NCBI GenBank assembly: GCA_006384855.1
Contig: VCJN01003119.1
Location: forward strand, 157,298 to 221,297
DNA length: 64,000 bases
Direction of reading: 5' to 3'
From: Tetraselmis striata
Taxonomy: Eukaryota; Chlorophyta; Chlorodendrophyceae; Chlorodendrales; Chlorodendraceae
The notes under the pieces are model-generated. The model did no database searches. It was not told the DNA's origin and saw only the letters and a list, made by a program, of their open reading frames with translations. This document shows, one piece after another, positions 23,360-34,500 of this stretch (position 1 is the first letter of the stretch; each line of letters starts with the position of its first letter). The position numbers and the translations under genes were made by a program.

Positions 23360-25807
23360 ATGGCCCCCAAAAAGGGGGATGCCAAGGCGGCGAAAGACGC
23401 AAAGAAGGCGCAGGCGGAGAAGAAGCAGAAGGTGCGGCCCACCGCCTCACCCGCCGCCTCCCTCGCCGTCCCCACGCAGGCTCTCCCCGCTGACGCTGCG
23501 TACGGCGGCGGGTGCTGTGCTGATGGCAGTGCCGCTGCAGCTGGCGCTGTGGTCAGTGCTGGCTGGCTGGGATGGCTGTCGGACACTGCAGTGCCTAGCT
23601 GTGTGGGGTGCTGAGGGAGGGGTGGCATAGGTGACCCGGGCCGCGTGACGGGCGGTGAAAGCCTGGCAGCTGAGCCGGTGGGGGCTGCCTGGCATTTGTG
23701 TTGAATCGGCAGAATGCGGAAGACAAGACGTTTGGCCTGAAGAATAAGAACAGGAGCAAGGTGGTGCAGCAGTACGACCCCGCCCCCATCCTACACCCAC
23801 CACTGCGCCCGCACGCGGTGCTCTCATAGCGACTCACCGCCCTACCTGCTGGCTGCAGGTATGTGAAGACGGTGAAGTCGGGCGTGGACGCCAAGAGCCA
23901 AAAGGAGAAGCGGCTGGAGGCGGAGACTGACCCCACCATCGCACGCAAGGCAACCTCCCTACCCCCCTTCCCCCCTCCCTCCAAACACTCTAACCCACCC
24001 CATCCCCCACCCGCATCGCCTCCACCCTTCCTGCTTCCGTCCTGCTCGCTCTGCCGCCTTGTCCGTGTGGTTCCGCGCTGAGCCTCCGCTGCGGCTTCCT
24101 CACCGTGGCGCAGCTGCGCAAGGAGGCGGAGGAGCGGAAGAAGGCGGAGCTGAACATGCTGTTCCAGGAGGCCATCAAGCAGCCCCCGGTCCCGCCGGGT
24201 GCGTGCCCCCCCCCCCCCCCCCTCCACAGTCTCCTGCTTTCCTTCCCAGCCACGATGCTGACCGTGCACCGCGCCTCCTGCAGGCGTGGACCCCAAGTCC
24301 ATCATGTGCGAGTTCCACAAGAAGGGCAAGTGCACCAAGGTGCGCCCCTCCCCCCTCCCCCGGGCTTGACTGACCAGTGTGAAAGAGAGGCTCGGGCGAG
24401 GTGGTACAGGGGAGTCAGCGGGGGCTGACGCGGCGGGGCGTTGCTGCCGCCCTCCGGCGCAGGGCTTCAAGTGCAAGTTCAGCCACAACTCGGCGGTGGA
24501 GCGCAAGGGCGCCAAGGCGGCCATCTACAGGTGCGTGAACCCGGCCCGCGGAGGGTGTGCCCGGCGGTGTAGGCAGTGAGGGCGCAGGAAGGGGGGCAGG
24601 GGCGGCACTAGGGATGTGTGTGTGTGTGGGGGGGGGGGGGGGGGGGGCTCTACGCATATGCTGAGCGTATGGGACAAACACTCCGCGTAACGGGCAGGGC
24701 CGGCCTGGGTGGGGCTCAGTGGTTAAATTCAAAGCCGGTAGATACAGGTGCCCGTACACCTGGAAGAACCCGGACTTTCCCAGTGGAATACACCCACACT
24801 TCAAGTTTGCTCCCTACCAATGTCCCCCCCCCCCCCCCCCCCTTCTCCTTGCTAAGAGGGGAAACCTGGGCCTGTATGACATCCATCGTCAGAATGGATG
24901 CACCACAACGCACTGCACCCCCACTACGATGTGCTGCTGCACACCCAGTATCCATGGTGCCGTAAGTCTCGAATCCGGGTGTAAATGCGGCCGCCGGGTG
25001 CCTGTGCGCGCCGGGTGCTCTTGTTCCCTCGCTGGCACCCGTCCTCCCCGATTTGTGAACGCTGTTTGGGGGGATTTCAGACTGCAGAAACGGCACATCT
25101 GGCGCCCGGCGGCGCGGACGTGCACAGGCATACAAGGCACTGCCATGTGCATATGAGAGCCCTTAGTAGTAAGTTCAGCCTCACACTTGAGCTGGCATGC
25201 AACCTTGAGAACATCCGCCACAGCTCCGCTATAGGTTCGTCTACATTTGACCTCTGGCAGGCGGGGCAGGCTCATTGGTCGCAGTGTTCTTATCACCGGA
25301 CCGGCAGCCGCACAGGGTGAGGCGCGGTAGTTTCGTCTACATCCGGCCGGGGGCGGTCAGGCGGGATCCTGGTCACAGTGATCCTCCCACCACGCCGCCA
25401 TCCGCATACCCGCTAGCGCTGCCATCAAAGCCGGCCGGGTGCGGTTCGGGTGGCGCGTCTCCCACCGCACCCGCGGACGCCGGACGCCCCTCGGCTCGCC
25501 CCCCACCGCGCCGCGCCGTGCCGGGCTCCAAGGTGACAGGGGGCGCAGAGCTAGGGACCGGATTTCTGAGCTGCCGGCCAGCTGGGACCCGGCCGGGTGT
25601 GCTGATCCCGGTGGGGTTCAAGGCTCGCTGGCATTCCTAGCGTGGCCGCGTGCACCCCCCCCCCCCCTTCCCCCCCCCCGCCGCCTTCATCTGGTTGCGG
25701 TGGCCCGGACCGGTTGCTGCCATGGTGCGTTGTGGGTGCGGCGGCCCTGGTGGCGGCAGAGAGGTGCAGCAGAGGCTGCCGGGCGGTGGGTGCGCGGGGT
25801 TGCTGAG

Positions 25808-25897
<90 letters not shown>

Positions 25898-28011
25898 GCC
25901 GGCGGTGGGATCGCAGCGCGGAGGAGGAGAAGGACGACGGCATGGAGGACTGGGACCAGGAGCAGCTGGAGAGGGCGGTCGCGCAGAAGCACGCGGGCGA
26001 GAAGAGCAACGCGACCAAGATCGTCTGCAAGTTTTTCATCGAGGCCATCGAGAAGAAGCAGTACGGCTGGTTCTGGGTGTGCCCCAACGGCGGCAAGAAC
26101 TGCCAGTACAAGCACGCGCTGCCGCCGGGCTACGTGCTGAAGAGCCAGATGAAGCAGCTGATGGAGGAGGAGCTGGCCAACAAGAAGAGCATCGAGGAGG
26201 AGATCGAGGAGGAGCGGCAGAAGGTGGACGCGGCGACGCCGCTCACGGAGGAAGTCTTCCGGCAGTGGCGGGAGAAGAAGATGGAGGAGCGGCGCGAGCG
26301 GGAGGAGAAGGCCAAGGCGGAGCGCATCAAGGGCGGCCGCTACACCGGCCGGGAGATCTTTGCGATGGAGGGCTTTGAGGCGGTGGACGACAACAGGCGC
26401 GCCCCCCTCCCCCCCCCCCCCCCCCAACCACACACACACATCAACCACCACCACCATCACCACTACCACCATCCCCGGCGCAGATCCAAGTCACTGGGTA
26501 ACCTGTCTGGCACAGCTCCCCCCACTGCGAGCTTCACGTACAGCTGCCTCGACCTTCCACAAATGAACACAGCAGCATTCGGTCTGGTCTGCTGCATGAA
26601 CCTGCGTTGGACGGCGGCGTTTTGCTGTGTTAGCAGCCGCCAGGGCACCGGCGCTACAGCCGCCGGTGCGTTGTCAGTGTGCTGTCGCTTGCGGCTCGAA
26701 CCTTTGTTGCCGGTGGAAACAACTGTGAGTGTTTGAGGACACACAGTGAGGCGGCCTTCAGAGTGAATCGACCTGGCACGCGGTCCAGCACTGTCCCCCC
26801 CCCCCCCCCCCCCCCCGGGACTGGTTGGCAGGTGTGTGATAAACTAGGCTGGCTTTGCATCGCCGGGGTGAGCGACAGGCCGTACCGGTGTAACAGTCCG
26901 GACGAGCACAGGGTGACACACGTACCGGTATCATGTGGGAGGCTCGCCGGGGTCGTGAACGAGTTCAGCGCCATGTTATCTCGGCAACCCCGCTAGCGCT
27001 CGCAGGCGCGGTCTTGTCGCCGTAATGGCTCCCAAATGGGCGCGACATGCTCCACGGCACGGCCGGACGCGCAGTGTCGTTGCGGCATCCGATGTGCCGG
27101 CAGTGCGTCATGGGGTTCGGGTGCCGACACGGCGATATCCGCACGGCGACAAGCGCACCCGTACCTGCTGCTCTCAGCGCTCGGCGATATCAAAATGGTC
27201 GTGAATGGCGTACCGGTGGTTCCATACCTGCATTATGATTGACCAGATTATGCGTGCCGTAAAAGGGCAGGGCAGAGCATTCGAACACGTCAACGAGGTC
27301 AACTGTTTTCGTGGGATGTGTGTCACCGAATGAGCCGTCCACCTGGGGAGATGGCCCTGCTCCCCCGCTGACGCCCGCCCACCCCGCAGCGCGTCGGCCA
27401 CCTTTGAGCGGGAGGATCGCCGCGAGGAGGACGAATCCATCAGGTGAGGTGTCAGACGGGGCGGTTGGGGCGGTTGGAGAGGGGGGGGGGGGGGGGGGGG
27501 TAAAATGACTGGCCGTCCTCGCCCGCCTTGCTGCAGGGAGATGGACCGCAAGGCCAAGGAAGCGCAGGAGAAGGCGCGCGCCGCGGAGGGCGTCCCCGAA
27601 GGCGGAGTCGCCGCGGAGGGCCCCACCATCCGGCAGCCAAAGGCGCCGTCCGCGGCCGCACCCGATGCCGCGGCCGGCAACTCTGCGGAGGCGGGCCCCT
27701 CCGCGCCGATCAAGCTGACCAAGGAGGAGGAGGAGCTCTTCCTCGGTGCGATCCCCCCCCCCCCCCCCCCTCCACACACACAGACACACCATGCACCCCC
27801 CCCCCCCCCCTGCCCCCCTTGCTGTCCCCTCTTTCAGACCTCGTACGCTGCCGCCCTGGCCCCACGGCCATCACGCTGACGATACGCGCCCCCCCCCCCC
27901 CCCCCCCCCGCCGTCTGCTTGACCCGGCCAGACGACGACGATGATGACCTGGACGAGGACGAGCTGGCCGCCATTGAGGACGGCATCAAGGCAACCACCG
28001 TCAAGGACTAG
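23360..28011 (+). CDS. ZC3H15: ZC3H15/DFRP1-like CCCH zinc-finger protein (DRG1 partner)
   Basis: Ten exons join in frame to about 417 residues: 23360-23431, 23713-23771, 23859-23949, 24114-24198, 24284-24339, 24463-24530, 25917-26396, 27390-27443, 27537-27745 and 27932-28011 (TAG). Family marks are the basic 'MAPKKGDAKAAKDAKKAQ' start, 'DKTFGLKNKNRSK', CCCH finger 1 (C-x7-C-x5-C-x3-H, residues about 111-129, 'KCKFSH'), 'DWDQEQLE', finger 2 (C-x17-C-x6-C-x3-H, about 181-210, with 'YGWFWVCPNGG'), 'HALPPGYVLK', a coiled-coil Glu/Arg region, 'GREIFAMEGFE' and an acidic tail. In animals and yeast (Tma46) this family stabilises the GTPase DRG1/Rbg1 on translating ribosomes. Introns 3 and 7 need GC donors. 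Introns carry many poly-C tracts and a (TG)n array. Confidence 0.94.
25811..25893 (+). repeat. (TG)n microsatellite in ZC3H15 intron 6
   Basis: About 40 uninterrupted TG units end 25 nt before the exon 7 acceptor at 25916. It produces long artificial open frames of alternating Cys/Val. Confidence 0.95.
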
Positions 28012-28494
28012 CCCCCTCACCCCCCTCGCCTTGACCGTCTTAACGTTCCCACCCACCTCGCGTCGCCCGCCAAGGCGGCCGAGCCAGCGTCGGTACCAGA
28101 CGATGCCTCGACCTAGGGCAGCGGAAGTCGAGCCGAGCCCGAGCCCGCCCGAGCGGAGGCGGGGGGCAGTCACGTCGGGCGCGCCGCGCTGCGCTATGCT
28201 GCCCGGTGGCCCCCGCCTCCGCCGCGGCGTAGAATGGATGAGCACCCTTAGCTTTGCAACGTGCAAAACTGCTGCAAAAAGGCTTACACATAACTGACTA
28301 TGTTGCCACTTGCGGCCGGCTCTGCTCTCGCCGCATGCGCACCTGAGGATGTCGAGTACCCGCAGCGGCGCGGGCGCCTATTTTGTCTGCATATTGCTCA
28401 CCCGCCGCCATTCAGTGTACGCATCGGCAGAGGCTTGCGGATCCCGTCACTTGAAAGGCACCGTACCCGCTCTCGGGCACGGTGCAGCGGTGCC
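28012..28494. other. 3' region of ZC3H15
   Basis: GC-rich, no further exon supported. No TGTAA was seen close to the stop, unlike most genes here. Confidence 0.4.
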
Positions 28495-28495
28495 G

Positions 28496-28580
28496 GGGTA
28501 GCAGCGTACCGAGCGATATCGTATAGCAGCGTACCCAGCGATATTGTATAGCAGCGTACCCAGCGATATCGGCTCGATGC
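28496..28580 (+). repeat. 25-bp tandem repeats left of the retroelement ORF
   Basis: Three units of 'gcagcgtaccc', 'agcgatatcg', 'tata' in a row. The unit holds the palindrome CGATATCG. Related units occur on the far side of the ORF (30055-30160). Confidence 0.8.
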
Positions 28581-28602
28581 CGGCGCCAACGCGTCGGCGC
28601 CG

Positions 28603-29865
28603 ATGTGGGCTGTCGAGCTTCGCGCCGCTCATACCCGTGTCGTTGACGAGTGTGGAGACGCGGTGCTCGAAGATCTAGCGGGGCCGTTGGCCTCTGCCCT
28701 AAAGTTGCTCCCCTCCAAGCGCTCCCACGTTGCCCGTGCCGGCTGCTCGGCCGCCGGGGCTGAGCCGGCGTATGCAATGCGCTCGGCGGCCGACCTCCAA
28801 GCTATGCCGCATTACTCGGACTTCCCCTTGCACTCCATGCGGAAAGTACAGGAAACCCTGAGCCACCACATTCACACGGTCCGTTTCGCAAAGCTTGCTG
28901 CGCGTATGCCTACAAGCGGCCCTGACAGCAACCGCTTCCGAGGCCGCCTCTTACGCGCTGCGACAGCGTTCCTGGTGACTGATTCTCCAAGTGAGGGTCG
29001 CCTTGGTGAAGTCCGTGAGCGTTCCCCTGAGTACTACGATTCCATGTTCCGCGTTGCCGCTTGCCGCCCATTTGGCCTTCCGGCGGCTTCTGTCCTCTCC
29101 CTTGGCGAGCCATGCTCTTGTGCTTCTTGCTCCTTCTCGGTACAAGGTATGCTGGCCCGTTTTGAGGATGCTGGCGTGGAGTTCACTCCTTCAACTTGGG
29201 CGGTCGCATACGCTGATCACGTGGCACGTTGCTCTGGGGGCGACTCCAATCACGCCGCACACGAGTGGGGGGCACATGGCCTTTCCGACATTTGCCACGA
29301 CGTGAAGTCCGCGCTGGGCGTGGGTGTCCAGATCCTCACAGACCCGTCGGTGCTTGTTTCTCTCCCGAAGGGCAGCGCCGGCCGGCCGGCCGATGTTTGG
29401 CTTTTTGGGTATGGCGGTATCCGCGGAAACACGGTTGCTGTCGATACCACCATTGCCCCTATCCTCGGCGTGTCAAGCCCGGATCCAACGATTGCTTTGC
29501 GGGCTGCAGAGCGCCACAAAATCCATAAGTATGACGAGGGTGTCCGAAACGCCGCCGGCATGCTTCGCTTTGTTCCTTTCGCCGTTTCCGAGTTTGGCTC
29601 GCTGGCCCCGCACGCCGAGGCTTTCTTGGTGGAGCTCGCGAAAGCTAGCCACACACACACTGGCCAAAAAATCGGCCAGCTCTTGTCTGCGTGGCGCCGC
29701 CGTTTCTCCTTGCTCATCAACATGGCACATGCAGACAACGTTCTTGGCGGGGTCGCGGCCGCTCGCGCGGCACGTGATGGTGCTCCTGCGCCTGTGTCGC
29801 GTCGCTCGTCGGCGTGTGTTGCTATGACCCGGGTCATTGGATGCAAGCGTCCTCGCCGCGGATGA
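28603..29865 (+). CDS. Retroelement ORF fragment with R2-like endonuclease domain
   Basis: 420 uninterrupted codons from ATG 28603 to TGA 29865. The C-terminal half has 'GRPADVWLFG', about 12 residues later 'VAVDTTIAP', then 'RAAERHKIHKYD' and 'FVPFAVSEFG'. This D...D...K-x-x-K-Y order matches the restriction-like endonuclease that follows the reverse transcriptase in R2/CRE-type non-LTR elements. A Cys/His group upstream ('CSCASCSF', 'DHVARCSG') fits the zinc knuckle often found there. No reverse transcriptase motifs lie upstream, so the element is 5' truncated, yet this part has stayed open. Third-position GC is high, like host genes. A domesticated gene is the alternative. Confidence 0.65.
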   Translation: MWAVELRAAHTRVVDECGDAVLEDLAGPLASALKLLPSKRSHVARAGCSAAGAEPAYAMRSAADLQAMPHYSDFPLHSMRKVQETLSHHIHTVRFAKLAARMPTSGPDSNRFRGRLLRAATAFLVTDSPSEGRLGEVRERSPEYYDSMFRVAACRPFGLPAASVLSLGEPCSCASCSFSVQGMLARFEDAGVEFTPSTWAVAYADHVARCSGGDSNHAAHEWGAHGLSDICHDVKSALGVGVQILTDPSVLVSLPKGSAGRPADVWLFGYGGIRGNTVAVDTTIAPILGVSSPDPTIALRAAERHKIHKYDEGVRNAAGMLRFVPFAVSEFGSLAPHAEAFLVELAKASHTHTGQKIGQLLSAWRRRFSLLINMAHADNVLGGVAAARAARDGAPAPVSRRSSACVAMTRVIGCKRPRRG

Positions 29866-30054
29866 TAGCCTACCCCGGGGCGGGGGTCCCTTTGGTTCCT
29901 GGCAGCTAAGTGACTCCCTTGGCTCCTTCTTGGTTCTTGGCTCCCTGTCCTCCTGCTCGACCTTGGTTTCAGGGTGATGTCTCTCTTTTGCTGGCAACCA
30001 TTCATAGTTGCTGTTAGTTCTGTTTGTAGTGCGCTTTTGTGAAAGCCCTCATGT

Positions 30055-30160
30055 AATAATATCGTACAGCAGCCCACCCACCGATACCCTATATAGCAGC
30101 GTCCCCAGCGATATCGTATAGCAGCCATGTATAGCACCGGGGCTGCTATACGATATCGCT
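30055..30160. repeat. Repeat cluster and perfect hairpin right of the retroelement ORF
   Basis: Units related to the left cluster, then a perfect 18-bp inverted repeat: 'cgatatcgtatagcagcc' (30109-30126) and its complement (30141-30158) around a 14-nt loop. Confidence 0.8.
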
Positions 30161-30239
30161 CGTACAATGTGCCCAGGGCAGGGGTGGCAGCATGTACGTA
30201 GCCAAGTGAAGTCCTCGGGACCTCGGCCGAAGCCGCCCC

Positions 30240-30400
30240 AGGCCAGCACTTGACCTCGTGCGCCAGCTGGAGTCGCAGGTCTGGCATATGGTCGCTAGCC
30301 CTCAGGGGGGTATGAGACCATTCCCTCATTCGAACCCCGAAATGCATCAACCAGCAGGTAGGTATACCCGGGACACGCCGGGCCCTCTGATGAGATGCCG
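30240..30400 (-). repeat. Dispersed repeat family, - copy
   Basis: Inverted relative of 12420-12800; shares 'ctcattcgaaccccgaa', 'atgcatcaacc' and 'cagctggagtcgcaggtctg'-like sequence with it. Confidence 0.5.
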
Positions 30401-31493
30401 CATAAACAGACAGCGACGACATTCCAGGCGGAATTTCAGGTCACAAACCTTATGCATCACTGATCTCTCGCTCTTGCATCCAGCTTCCGCCAAAAAGAGG
30501 CCCGGGAAGTTTGTGGATGGGTGTACTAGATAAGAAAATCGTTCCGACTATCATACATAAATCAAAGGAAATACTAACAATACGAATAATAACATTATTG
30601 CATATGTGTATATGCTCACATACACATATGCATATATATGTGCAGGATATGATTTATGTGTATGTGTGCTGCCCGAGCCTGCTCATCCGCAACCACAAAC
30701 ATACCGCCCACAATGCCCATAGTAAAGCTACCCGTGCCTACACTGCTGCTGTCCCTGCCCCGTGGGCGGCGGCGGCAAAGCCGTATTAAACTGTATACAT
30801 GAATAAGTCGCCCGGTAGTTTTGTTGCCTGGAACCCGCACTACCTCCTGTTGAGGATGTGTGACGGGGCGACCACTAAGGAGCCGCACTGTGCGGTTACA
30901 GAGTTGGCCGGGTACCACTGCCCGCCGCGCTGCGATAGCCTGGTGGAAGTCTACAGGCATCAAGTAAACTAGATAGGGCAGAATATTATGGGTGCCGACG
31001 CACGTTGAAGAGCATGAATTCTTGATGAAGAAATAGGGGTGCCGGCATAGCATTAAATTCGTAATGTATCTGTGATTATTTCGTCTAAATTTTAGCCAGA
31101 AAAAGCATGGCCCATTCAACAAAAATGCGTTCTTCAAAATGCGCCGGCACCGGTAGCGGATTGCCGTGTGTGTGAAAGGATATCAGCCCACCTAAACGCA
31201 CTACTTGTGATTGACACGGTGCCTTTGGAACCCGGGTGCTGACTCACCTGGCGGAACCCTCAACCTGAAGCCTCGTATCAAGTTCGCATGCAGCCTGCGC
31301 ATCCGCTACAATTCCTCAATAGTTTCGTCTCGATTCGACTTCTAACACCCAGGTCGGGTTTTCACTCAGTGTGTGCTTATCACCGTGGCGGCACTCGCAC
31401 ACACACCCCCCCCCCCCTTTCCTTTTTCCTGCTACTGCACCTTTGCATCGTTTTCGATCACGCATGCCTGCACGAGCTAATATTTGCTAATAT
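30401..31493. other. Intergenic, AT-rich, no gene recognised
   Basis: Contains 'cacatatgcatatatatgtg'-type alternating stretches near 30600-30660. No frame is supported. Confidence 0.4.
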
Positions 31494-31498
31494 TTACA
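31494..31498 (-). promoter_or_regulatory. TGTAA poly(A) motif of CFAP100
   Basis: TGTAA on the minus strand, 65 nt after the CFAP100 TAG. Confidence 0.6.
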
Positions 31499-31562
31499 CG
31501 CTTAAATACGGATGAGCTTGATTTCGGGCACGATGTCCCGGAGATTGGGGCATGGCCGGCGG

Positions 31563-34500
31563 CTAGTCATTCCGCGCAAGGAATGCCTCCAGCTCCAACT
31601 TCTCCGTGTCCGTCTTCTCCACCACCACCGTCTCCTTCTTCTTGGGCGGCTGGCTGCGGAACATGTCCGGCTTGCCCTTCTTCTTATGCACCGGTGCCTG
31701 AGGACAGCGGAGGGATGGGCGAAGGGTGAGGTCCCACGGGTGAGGGCGCGTTCACCAGGCATGCTGCGGGAGGTTCACTGCTGCCATGCCATACCCCGGA
31801 ACCACGCTTTGGGGTCGCTATATCCTATTGTTTTCGACCCTCCAACTATGGTTACCCGGAAAGACATAAGAATATACACCTCCATTATGTCATACATATC
31901 CCAGCTCAAGGTTGAGAAATGATTCATTCTCGCTTAGACGCGCAAACCCAATTTAATGGCACAGTGTACGCCACTTCCCCTTCCTGAGCGGTAGATGGAC
32001 AGCAGTAGAGCAGATGCACACGCAGGCGAGGTCACCTTTGCCCTCTCCATCGCGGTCTTGAGCCGCGCCTCCCGCTCCACGCGCTGCTCCTCGATCTTCT
32101 CCTCGCGCAGCTGCTTGCGCCGCTCCTTCTCGCACGACTTCTCCACCATCTCCACAAAGTCGTCCGGCATCGTCGCCACCACGCGCAGGTACTCCTCCAT
32201 CTGCGGCGGCACGGCGGTCAGCGACGCGCCCACGTGGCAGGCGGGCGTCGCCGGGTAAGGGCGGCGATGGGCCCCACCTTGTTCTCGATGTTGGTCAGCA
32301 TGGTGAGGACGCCGACCGAGTTGTCGAGCTCAAAGCCAACAGACCTGCAGGGCGGAGGGGAGGGGGGGGGGGGGGGCAGGAAGGTCACCAGACTTCCCTG
32401 AAGAGGTCATTGCATGACTGCCGGCAGACGACAGACGGAATCACTTCTTGAGAGGTCGGCAAGCTGGGCGAGAAGAAGCAAGACATGGCCAGCAGGGGCC
32501 GCTCACGAGTAGACGCTGCGCACGCCGTCCACCACCTCCTGGTCGGTGCTGATGCCGCGGTCCTTGCCCTGGTCGTCGCCACCCCCCGCCTTGGAGGTAC
32601 GCCTATGGTCAGCACAATGCCGCCGCGGGGTCAGCGCCGGCCCGGAAAGAGCGGCATCGGCCGGGAGGGCGGCAGAGGGCGGCCGGAGGGCAGCGCGGCC
32701 TGGGCGCGCTCACCGCTGCAGCTCCGCCACCCGGCTGCGCTCCGCGGCGAGCTCCAGGTCCAGGTGGCGCTCCTGCTCCTGCAGCTGGGAGATGCGGCTG
32801 TCCAGCCCGAGCGTCGACGTCGCCGACCGCGTCTTCATCTCCTCCAGCAGCTCCTCCGACTCCTGCTCAGCACGCGCACCCTCCCATTGAGCAGGTGGGG
32901 GCCACGCAAAGGGCCGCGGCCAGGAGACGGCTTGCAGCGACATCAATGCCCGGCAGCACACTCATTCGCGGCCGGCAGCATGGGCGGCGGCAGTGGGGTG
33001 GGTTGGCTTGACCCGGGCGCACCTGGATGTTTTGGATGAGGAACAGGTTCTTACTCTCCAGCTCCCGGTACCTCTCCAGCAGCTCCTGCGGGTGCTTGAA
33101 GAAGATCTCCGGGATGTCGTCCTCCTCGTCCTCCTCCTGCTCCGGCGGCCGCGGCGGCTCCTCCAGCGCCTTGGACTCCTCCAGTGCCACCCCCGCGTCC
33201 TTTACCTCCTGCTCCGCCCGCTCCGCCGCCTGCTGCGACTGCGCGTTGGCGAAGTCGCGCTTCGCCTGCTGCAGGCGCAGCGCCGCGCTCTTCTTCGTCT
33301 CGCGGACTTTCTCCACCTCCGCCTGCAGTGTCACCCCCCGACCGACGCGCCAGTCTCTTATGTATAGGCGGTGAAGGAAGCAACAGCTTCACGCATCTCA
33401 GACTTCATGCAAGCACTCCGCCTTATCACAGTTGATTCTCAGAGTTGATGGAGGCTGGTATATATCGGAGGCAAGGCCTGGGCACTATGTGATAATATTG
33501 TGTGGCACAGTATGTAATTATGTGGCACAGTATATGTACACACGCGCCCGACGATGCTGCTGTCATATATATATGATGTAGAATTACATATCTTATATAT
33601 ATTATGCCAGTATAAACATGCTACATATCATATAATAAAAAATATATATCATATGCATAGATATATATGATACCTGTGTTAGAAGTATTATTACGTCATA
33701 AATGGCACATTACGGCGCGGGTAGTAGTGTAGTAGCACTCGTAGTCGTCGTCCTCTGGCAGGCAGGCAGGCATCGTCCGCAGGCACCCCCGCCCCCAACT
33801 CCCCAAGACAGGACTTGGCTACAGTGGAACCCTTGCAGCGTCCTTTGGCGGCCTTTCAACGACCCACTTGCGGTAAGCCCAGTTACGAAAAGCCCTAGGT
33901 AGACGTCGTAGTCGAGTACATCTATTGTAGCCGGCCCGCGCCGCCCGGCGCCGCCGACCGCTGCCGACCACGCGGCGGACTCGTCGTCGCGCCTCCACGG
34001 GCAGTCATGAGCGTGACCGGATAGTCGGCGCTCGGCGGTCAGCGCTCGGCACTCGTCGGGACTCAGCCCCCGATACCGAGACTGACACCGATCGCACGAG
34101 ATGCAGCGCTGCGACAGCCTCGCGCACCTCCCAGTCCTCGATGCGGCGCTGGCTGCGCAGGCGGCGCTGCTCCTCCTGCGCGTCGAAAAACTCCTGCGGG
34201 GTCAGCCCGTCGATGAACGCCTTGTAGCGCCGGCACTCCTCCAGCTGCTCCTCGAACTTGCTCAGCTCGCTGCGCATTGCCTCGATCTGCAAGTGCAAGT
34301 GCTTGATCTCCTGGATCTTGTCGATCTTGGCTTTGGATTCGGCGTCGGCACGCTTCACGGCCTCTTGCACCTGCGAAAGCAACGCGGCGACGCGAACGAC
34401 GGCACAATTGATCATGCGTGTGTGGTGGTTCTGAGACAACCCAACACCACGCGATCGCCCTGCTGCTGTGCGCACGGCTGCTGCCGAGGAGCTCCACTAC

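Noticed and set aside
25551..26472. Minus-strand frames with His/Thr repeats opposite ZC3H15
   Set aside because: Shadow of the (TG)n array and of exon 7, which has strong family conservation on the plus strand.
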